DNA from: JBBQVO01 sp038211505
GTDB taxonomy: Bacteria; Chloroflexota; Dehalococcoidia; DSTF01; JACRBR01
Assembly (NCBI GenBank): GCA_038211505.1
Contig: JBBQVO010000119.1
Coordinates: forward strand, 1-10,072
Direction: 5' to 3'
DNA length: 10,072 nucleotides
Part shown: piece after piece, positions 1 through 4,244 of the stretch
Layout: every line of letters begins with the position of its first letter
Position numbering within the stretch: the stretch's first letter is position 1
Translations under genes and position numbers: made by a program
Notes under the pieces: model-generated
The model's database searches: none
Seen by the model: only the letters and a program-made list of their open reading frames with translations
Told to the model about the DNA's origin: nothing

Positions 1-798
1 GTCGCCGTTGTCCGGATCTCGGCGATAGTAGCTCGGGTTGCGCTCGAAGCGCGCCGACTCGCCTTCGGTGACTTTGATCAGCCGGTACGGGCCAGCGCCC
101 GCGGCGTGCGCGCCGAGCCGCGCCAGATCACCGGTGAGCAGCTCGCGCGGGGCGATGCAGTTGAAGTAGAGGCCGATGCGATTGAGAAACCATGCATACG
201 GCCCTTGCGTCTTCACCGTCACCGTATCGCCGGTGGCCTCGACCGAGGCGATGTATTGCTTGGCGAACGCATGCTGATTCGTCGCCGCGTCCGTGCGCAG
301 CCGCTCGAGGTTGACGCGCACATCTTCCGCATCGAGATCGCGCTCCGGCACGCCGAGATCGTTGGGGGCGATGCGCACGCCGGGGCGGATCTTGAAGACA
401 TAGGTCGTGTCGTCGGGGATCTCGAACGACTGCGCCAGGTCCATGTACATGAACTCCGGCTTCGTCGGACACTGGTTGAGCAGCGCGTTGTAGATGCGCG
501 GGAAGTACGCCGACGCGACGGCGACGCCCGTATGCGGATCGAACGTGCCGAAGTCGGCGGAGTTCGCCGTCGTCAGCGTCCCACCCCGCCGCGCCGGCCC
601 GGCAGGGTTGAGGATGTCCGGCCGATCAGTCGCCCGCGGATCGCCGGCGTCGCCCGGCGTCCGCGGCGGATCGACGACTTTGCTGCCGCCGCATCCGACG
701 ATCGCGATCGCCCCCGCGCCCGCCGCAACGGCGGCGGCCGATTGCAGCATCCGCCGCCGCGTGATGCGCGCCCGCGCGTAACGATCCCAGTAGGTCAA
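1..798 (-). CDS. ABC transporter substrate-binding lipoprotein, family 5 (peptide/nickel type), N-terminal part
   Basis: The reading frame is open from base 1 to 798; the gene starts at 798 and its C-terminus lies outside the window (266 codons seen). I chose a TTG start because it gives MTYWDRYARARITRRRMLQ, a leader with a twin-arginine motif (TRRRML, residues 13-18), then an Ala/Gly hydrophobic stretch and a lipobox IVGC with Cys36. An internal ATG at 750 (Met17) would cut off the arginines. After the Cys come a Pro/Asp-rich linker (about 38-70), GGTLTTANSADFGTFDPH (72-89), TTYVFKIRPGVRI (131-143) and GAGPYRLIKV (234-243), all typical of SBP_bac_5 proteins that bind peptides, nickel or other small organic ligands. 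It is probably a Tat-exported, membrane-anchored receptor of an importer whose permease genes would lie to the left. The ligand cannot be told from sequence. It lies 79 bp downstream of the amidohydrolase on the same strand. The family is secure; the exact start is moderately sure. Confidence 0.88.
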   Translation of the reverse strand, partial: MTYWDRYARARITRRRMLQSAAAVAAGAGAIAIVGCGGSKVVDPPRTPGDAGDPRATDRPDILNPAGPARRGGTLTTANSADFGTFDPHTGVAVASAYFPRIYNALLNQCPTKPEFMYMDLAQSFEIPDDTTYVFKIRPGVRIAPNDLGVPERDLDAEDVRVNLERLRTDAATNQHAFAKQYIASVEATGDTVTVKTQGPYAWFLNRIGLYFNCIAPRELLTGDLARLGAHAAGAGPYRLIKVTEGESARFERNPSYYRRDPDNGD

Positions 799-825
799 CG
801 AAGGTTCACAGTCTTGCGCGCCACG

Positions 826-885
826 AGGTTCTCGGTTCCAGCTCGGTTCTAAGTTCTAGGTTCTAAGTTCTCGGCGCTAGGTTCT
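826..885. repeat. Heptanucleotide tandem repeat, unit [AC][AG]GTTCT
   Basis: Six in-phase 7-mers fill 844-885: CGGTTCT, AAGTTCT, AGGTTCT, AAGTTCT, CGGCGCT, AGGTTCT. Two more (826-839) precede a 4-nt interruption. The tract lies between the solute-binding protein and amidohydrolase genes. It includes the amidohydrolase stop codon (877-879) and supplies that protein's last residues (Thr-Arg-Thr). Similar degenerate heptamer tracts (STRR-type) are known in cyanobacteria and other phyla and usually spread by slippage or template switching. Confidence 0.8.
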
Positions 886-1689
886 AGTTCCGAAGAACAG
901 CCGCTCGGCGTTTGCGTACAGGAACCTGTCGAGGACGCCTTCGCGCAGATCGAGCGCTTCCGCTTCCTTCACGCAGCGCTCGAACGATAGCACCGGGTGA
1001 TCGGAGGCGAACATGATCTTCTCCTGGCCGCGCGTGTTCATGTACTGGATCAGCTGCGGCGGAAAGTAGCGCGGCGCGTACGCCGACGTCTGCAGGTAGA
1101 GGTTGCGATACTTGATCATCAGGCGGATCGCGACATCCCACCAGGGGTCGGCGCCGTGCGCCATCACGAGTTTGAGCTCCGGAAAGAAGACGCAGACCTC
1201 GTCGAGATACATCGGATCCTGGCACTTGCCCGGCATCGGCGGGCCGGGGATGCCGGTGTTGATGGCGATCGGCAGGTCGAGCTCGATGCACTTGGCGTAG
1301 ACGGGATAGTAGACCCTGTCGTTCGGCGGCAGGTTGATCATGAACGGCGTGATCCGCGCCAGCACGACAGGCTCGTCGCGCACCATCTGTTCGAGCGCGC
1401 GAATCGCCGACATCCCGCGCGTCGGATCGAGCGAAAGCGACAGCACGAATTTGTCCGGGTGCAGGCGCGGGAACTTCAACACGTGCTCGGCCGGATCTTC
1501 GGCGTTCGTCGTGATGATGCACTTCTCGACACCGGCGCGATCCATCGCCTCGATCAGCTCCGCCGGCTCGATGTCCTTGAAGATCGCGTCGGCGCGGTTG
1601 AAGTAGTCCTCCGCGACGCGCAGCAGCCACGGCGGCCGCTCGATGCTCCCCATGTTGACGTTGACGAAGGTATCGATGGCGCGTGTCAT
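877..1689 (-). CDS. Amidohydrolase_2-family (ACMSD-like TIM barrel) protein
   Basis: A 270-residue protein from ATG 1689; a longer frame to 1875 would run through the REP-like repeats and is not credible. Family features are a TIM-barrel strand pattern, MAHGADPWW (176-184) with His178, FASDHPVL (227-234) with Asp230, and the ending LYANAERLFF (257-266), as in amidohydrolase_2 proteins, a family that includes ACMSD and gamma-resorcylate decarboxylases and hydrolases. Its likely role is hydrolysis or decarboxylation of a carboxylated ring or ring-cleavage product in the cytoplasm. Oddly, the N-terminal metal motif DxHxH reads D-T-F-V-N (6-10), so both histidines are replaced, and the usual barrel His before TG is Asn144. 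It may therefore work without the usual metal or use other ligands. The upstream Shine-Dalgarno is weak (CGGAAC). It lies downstream of the Rieske oxygenase on the same strand across a 282-bp gap containing REP-like repeats. The family is sure; activity and substrate are unknown. Confidence 0.85.
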   Translation of the reverse strand: MTRAIDTFVNVNMGSIERPPWLLRVAEDYFNRADAIFKDIEPAELIEAMDRAGVEKCIITTNAEDPAEHVLKFPRLHPDKFVLSLSLDPTRGMSAIRALEQMVRDEPVVLARITPFMINLPPNDRVYYPVYAKCIELDLPIAINTGIPGPPMPGKCQDPMYLDEVCVFFPELKLVMAHGADPWWDVAIRLMIKYRNLYLQTSAYAPRYFPPQLIQYMNTRGQEKIMFASDHPVLSFERCVKEAEALDLREGVLDRFLYANAERLFFGTRT

Positions 1690-1755
1690 GTGTGTGTTCC
1701 GTTCGTTTTGCGCGTTGTCGCGAGCCGCAACCACCGTTAACGCGACCGCTGTTCT

Positions 1756-1781
1756 GTAGGGGCGGCCCGATGTGGCCGCCC
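1756..1781 (+). repeat. GTAG-headed REP-like palindrome, copy A
   Basis: GTAG (1756-1759) is followed directly by stem GGGCGGCC (1760-1767), loop CGATGT, and stem GGCCGCCC (1774-1781): a perfect 8-bp hairpin. The GTAG head 5' of a hairpin is the hallmark of REP sequences recognised by RAYT transposases. An inverted copy lies at 1866-1891. Confidence 0.82.
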
Positions 1782-1865
1782 GTTGTGACTGGCCGCGGCC
1801 GTCGTTATCGGCCGTGAACGCGGATCGACGACTGCGGCGGCGGTGCGGCGTCGATGACCGAACGC

Positions 1866-1891
1866 GGGCGGCCACATCGGGCCGCCCCTAC
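1866..1891 (-). repeat. GTAG-headed REP-like palindrome, copy A' (inverted)
   Basis: This is identical to copy A but on the opposite strand, with 27 bp shared including the base after the stem. Together the two copies form a BIME-like inverted pair with an 82-bp spacer. On RNA reading leftward from the oxygenase, each arm can fold as a GC-rich hairpin, or the two arms can pair into one long stem. Either could slow transcription, protect mRNA ends or separate expression of the oxygenase from the amidohydrolase. Confidence 0.82.
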
Positions 1892-1934
1892 GCTGAGGAT
1901 GATCGCATCAACGACGATCGTCCGACCTACGACA

Positions 1935-1965
1935 ATCCATCCTCCAACTTCCACCATCCATCCTC
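1935..1965. repeat. Degenerate heptamer repeat beside the Rieske stop codon
   Basis: The 10-mer ATCCATCCTC occurs at 1935-1944 and again at 1956-1965, exactly 21 nt (three heptamers) apart. The in-between heptamers, CTCCAAC and TTCCACC, share the pattern NTCCANC. The tract ends 6 bp before the oxygenase stop codon (1972-1974), in its 3' untranslated region. Confidence 0.55.
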
Positions 1966-1971
1966 ACGACG

Positions 1972-3027
1972 TCACGGTTGCGCGGTTGTCCCGAGATCCC
2001 CGTCCTTCACGTCATCGCCCTCCGGCACGCCGACGTAGAACTGCTTTGCCCAGCGGCGGAAGATGCCTACGGGGCCGTCGCCGTCGCATAACACCGGGCG
2101 CATCTTCATCACTTTGTTCTCCCAGATCGGGATGTCCTGGCCTAGCTGCCGCTCGATCTCGGCGATGAAGGCGCGGCCGACGCCGGCCGTCGCGTCGTCG
2201 TTGCCCATCTTCTTCACCATGAACGAGAAGCGCGTATCGACGTACTCACCGTCGATCGGCGTCACGGAGCTGACGAGCAGCGTCTCGACGATGCCGGTGA
2301 AGCGGTTGGTGCTGAAGCCGAAGCCGTGCGAGTCCGACGCGATGCCGCCCTCGACGGTACCCTGCGGCGTCACGTAGTTGACGGGCGAGCGGACGTGCAG
2401 CATGTGGCCGTCGATCTCGGCGCGCGTCATCGGCTGCTGCGGCGTGCCGTGCACGTACTTGAAGTGCGCCGAGTCGACGGCGTTCTCCGCCATCTCCTGG
2501 TTGTGCGTGCGGATCTTCCAGCGGCGGCGCGTGTACGGCGTCCAGGCCTCGCTGCCGTACTCGCTGAGCGATGGCAGCTGCCACAGCGGCGCCGCGCCGT
2601 CGATGTGATGCCAGGCCATGATCAGCCCGTTGACCTCGCAGACACTCCACGCGTTGAGCTTCGCCAGCGGCGGGATCTTGTTCGCGTACGGCACGTCGAC
2701 GCAGCGGCCGGCGCCATCGAAGCGCCAGGCATGGAAGGGGCAGCGGATCGTGTTGTCTTCGACGCGGCCGCCGTAGCCGAGATGGGCGCCGAGATGCGGG
2801 CAGAAGGCGTCGAGCACGCGCGGCGCGCCATCGTCGCCGCGGAAGAGCACCAGCTCGCGACCGAAGTAGTGCAGCGGCGTCACGCCGCCGGCCTCCAATT
2901 CGTCGCTGTAGGCGACCTGGAACCAGCCGTTGGGGAACGGCGGAATATCGAAGCGATAGCCGGGTGGCGCATCCTCCGCCCACGGCGGCGGCGTGGCGTC
3001 GGGTTTGCGATCAGCGATCATCGTCAT
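1972..3027 (-). CDS. Rieske [2Fe-2S] non-heme iron oxygenase, alpha subunit
   Basis: A 351-residue protein from ATG 3027, preceded by a strong Shine-Dalgarno (GAGGAGA, 6 nt spacer). This start fits better than the upstream frame. The Rieske cluster motif is C76-P-H78 and C96-P-F-H99. The catalytic iron motif ENAVDSAHFKYVH carries Asn182, Asp185, His188 and His193, matching the (D/E)NxxDxxHx4H signature of ring-hydroxylating and KshA-like oxygenases. The length and the late RRWAKQFYV element resemble the KshA/Neverland-like group, which hydroxylates sterols and other alicyclic substrates; that substrate class is an inference. Electrons must come from a separate reductase, not present here. Its start overlaps the TetR stop by 17 nt, so it is probably co-transcribed with, and translationally coupled to, the regulator. 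The family call is firm; the substrate is unknown. Confidence 0.93.
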   Translation of the reverse strand: MTMIADRKPDATPPPWAEDAPPGYRFDIPPFPNGWFQVAYSDELEAGGVTPLHYFGRELVLFRGDDGAPRVLDAFCPHLGAHLGYGGRVEDNTIRCPFHAWRFDGAGRCVDVPYANKIPPLAKLNAWSVCEVNGLIMAWHHIDGAAPLWQLPSLSEYGSEAWTPYTRRRWKIRTHNQEMAENAVDSAHFKYVHGTPQQPMTRAEIDGHMLHVRSPVNYVTPQGTVEGGIASDSHGFGFSTNRFTGIVETLLVSSVTPIDGEYVDTRFSFMVKKMGNDDATAGVGRAFIAEIERQLGQDIPIWENKVMKMRPVLCDGDGPVGIFRRWAKQFYVGVPEGDDVKDGDLGTTAQP

Positions 3028-3871
3028 CGTGTATCTCCTCTGCGCGATGCGCAAGACTTGGGCGACGTGTGGCCGCGGTGATACGTCCACGTTTGGTGGC
3101 GCGCGTCGCGGCATCTTCGTGATCCGACCGTGCGGACGGAGCTAAAGCTGCGTCCCTACGTCCTCGTTTCGATGTCGCGGTGGTACGCTTGCGCTCCGAC
3201 GCCGCCGGCGATCGTTCGACGGGCGACAGCTGGCGGAAAATGCGGTCGACGAGAAGGTCGCGGCGGGCGATCAGCGATGCGACGGCGTACGGATCGACGT
3301 CCGGTGTCAGGCGGCGGAGCAGCGGCTCGTTGCAGAAGTAGCTGATTAGCGTCACGTGTGTATCGTAGATGAAGAGCGCCGGATCGATCGGCCGGATGCG
3401 GCCGGCGTCCATCGCCCGGCGCATGCTGGCGACGGCGGGGACGTAGATCGGATCGACGAAGCGCTCGATGTAGGCCTCGCTGCCATCCCGCTCGAGCATC
3501 TCGCGTAGCAGTAGGCGAGCCAGCGCCGGATGCTCGGCGTAGAAGGCGTGCATCTGATCGATCAGGTAGGCGACGCGCTCGCGCACGAACTCGCCGGCGA
3601 GAAATTCGCGCTGCACCTCGGCGACGCGGCCGAGCGCCTCATCGAGCACCGCCTCGTGCAGCGCGTCCTTCGTCTCGAAGTGGTAGAGCACCGTCGTCTT
3701 GTGCGTGCCCGCGGAGTCGGCGATCTCCTGCACGGAGACGCCGGCGAACCCTTTTTCGGCGAAGAGCGCCGTCGCCGCAGCGAGAATCGCCCGCCGCCGC
3801 CCCACCGGCCGGGACGCTGAGGCACGTGATCGCGGCCTCTCCTCACCATGCAGTGGTGAAATTGCAACCAT
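3011..3871 (-). CDS. TetR/AcrR-family transcriptional regulator with long basic C-terminal tail
   Basis: A 286-residue protein from ATG 3871. The N-terminal helix-turn-helix spans about 26-72: RRRAILAAATALFAEKGFAG, then VSVQEIADSAGTHKTTVLYHF and the typical ending TKDALHEAVL. The ligand-binding helical domain runs about 80-215. The last about 70 residues are Arg/Ala/Ser-rich, low in hydrophobics, end in HDDDDR, and exceed the usual length of about 200. This tail is encoded across a REP-like palindrome (3134-3159) and into the start of the oxygenase gene, so it looks like a read-through extension. I chose this ATG because a promoter sits directly upstream so that transcription would begin at or beside it; a frame extending to 3943 would start upstream of that promoter. 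It probably represses itself and the downstream oxygenase, and perhaps the amidohydrolase and transporter, until an effector binds. The family is certain; the start is moderately sure. Confidence 0.88.
   Translation of the reverse strand: MVAISPLHGEERPRSRASASRPVGRRRAILAAATALFAEKGFAGVSVQEIADSAGTHKTTVLYHFETKDALHEAVLDEALGRVAEVQREFLAGEFVRERVAYLIDQMHAFYAEHPALARLLLREMLERDGSEAYIERFVDPIYVPAVASMRRAMDAGRIRPIDPALFIYDTHVTLISYFCNEPLLRRLTPDVDPYAVASLIARRDLLVDRIFRQLSPVERSPAASERKRTTATSKRGRRDAALAPSARSDHEDAATRATKRGRITAATRRPSLAHRAEEIHDDDDR
3134..3159 (-). repeat. GTAG-headed REP-like palindrome B, inside the TetR tail
   Basis: On the minus strand GTAG (3159-3156) runs directly into stem GGACG-C-AGC, loop TTTA, and stem GCT-C-CGTCC (ending at 3134), with one C/C mismatch. 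The stem sequence differs from REP A but the architecture is the same. It is translated as part of the TetR C-terminal tail (about residues 237-247). Confidence 0.75.
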
Positions 3872-3879
3872 ATGGTGAG
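3867..3879. promoter_or_regulatory. Candidate TetR autoregulatory operator
   Basis: ACCATATGGT (3867-3876) is a perfect 10-bp palindrome covering the TetR start codon. The adjoining ATGGTGAG (3872-3879) is an exact inverted repeat of CTCACCAT at 3842-3849, inside the gene's first codons. Both overlap or flank the proposed -10 box, where a repressor would block RNA polymerase. Binding by this TetR is inferred from position. Confidence 0.45.
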
Positions 3880-3907
3880 TATCTGCGATCGGCCGCGAGG
3901 GTGTCAA
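3878..3907 (-). promoter_or_regulatory. Predicted sigma-70-type promoter of the TetR operon (leaderless)
   Basis: On the minus strand a perfect -35 TTGACA (3907-3902) is followed after 18 nt by GATACT (3883-3878), 4 of 6 to TATAAT. Only 6 nt separate this -10 from the ATG at 3871, so transcription would start at or next to the A of the start codon. That gives a leaderless mRNA and would explain the missing Shine-Dalgarno. Confidence 0.5.
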
Positions 3908-4013
3908 CGGGGGGCGGCTGGTGCGTAGCAGATAGTTTGACAACGGCCGCTACCGCGCGACTTCCGTGATCTCCATCACTGGCACACGCGCTGCTGCCGA
4001 ACCATCGCCAAAT

Positions 4014-4037
4014 GTAGCGTGGGCTTTCCAGCCCGCG
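4014..4037 (+). repeat. GTAG-headed REP-like palindrome C
   Basis: GTAG (4014-4017) is followed immediately by stem CGTGGGCT (4018-4025), loop TTCC, and stem AGCCCGCG (4030-4037): 8 bp including one U-G wobble. This is the third stem sequence with the same head-plus-hairpin layout as palindromes A and B. Confidence 0.75.
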
Positions 4038-4065
4038 CGGAGGATGACGACGAGCCGGCGTGAGC

Positions 4066-4141
4066 TAAACTACAGTTTGTACCCCCCCTGCGGCTTCGGC
4101 TTCAGGGAGAGCAGCCGCCAGCAGTGGCGGCTTTCTCATTT
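4066..4141 (+). ncRNA. Candidate structured region: UUCG hairpin plus terminator-like hairpin
   Basis: On the plus strand: AAACT-AC-AGTTT inverted repeat (4067-4078), then CCCTG (4086-4090) pairing with CAGGG (4103-4107) around an inner GC-UUCG-GC hairpin, then GCCGCCA (4114-4120), loop GCAG, TGGCGGC (4125-4131), followed by TTTCTCATTT as in an intrinsic terminator. ATGACG (4044-4049), 16 nt, TAAACT (4066-4071) could serve as a weak promoter. This could be a short sRNA of about 65 nt, or simply adjacent repeats. I recognise no Rfam family. Confidence 0.3.
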
Positions 4142-4178
4142 CCTCAACACACCTTCGTGGGCAGCATGTTGATCTCGA

Positions 4179-4194
4179 CAGCCCGTCCGGGCTG
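4179..4194. repeat. Compact GC-rich hairpin
   Basis: CAGCCCG-TC-CGGGCTG forms a 6-bp stem with a GTCC tetraloop, 50 bp past the GGDEF stop codon. There is no T-tract on either side, so it would be at best a weak or factor-assisted terminator of the GGDEF transcript. Confidence 0.45.
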
Positions 4195-4244
4195 AATCGC
4201 CGGCGCCACTCGCGGGGCGACCTTCCGTTATCTGCGATCCGGGA

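Larger units (their letters stand above)
3872..4244. other. Intergenic region between GGDEF gene and TetR gene
   Basis: This 373-bp stretch holds no convincing gene; the small open frames in it lack domains and ribosome binding sites. It contains the TetR promoter at its left end, a GTAG-headed palindrome (4014-4037), then a chain of further palindromes (4067-4076, 4086-4107, 4114-4131, 4179-4194). No clear minus-strand terminator with a T-tract follows the GGDEF stop, so read-through into TetR is possible. Confidence 0.6.

Noticed and set aside
1690..1875. Amidohydrolase extended to a GTG at 1875
   Set aside because: The added 62 residues are translated from the REP-like repeats and spacer and have no family resemblance.
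3872..3943. TetR extended N-terminally to ATG 3943
   Set aside because: The extra 24 residues precede the predicted promoter boxes and add nothing resembling a TetR N-terminus.
3966..4172. A 68-codon plus-strand small gene
   Set aside because: It runs through successive palindromes, lacks a Shine-Dalgarno and has no protein-like pattern.
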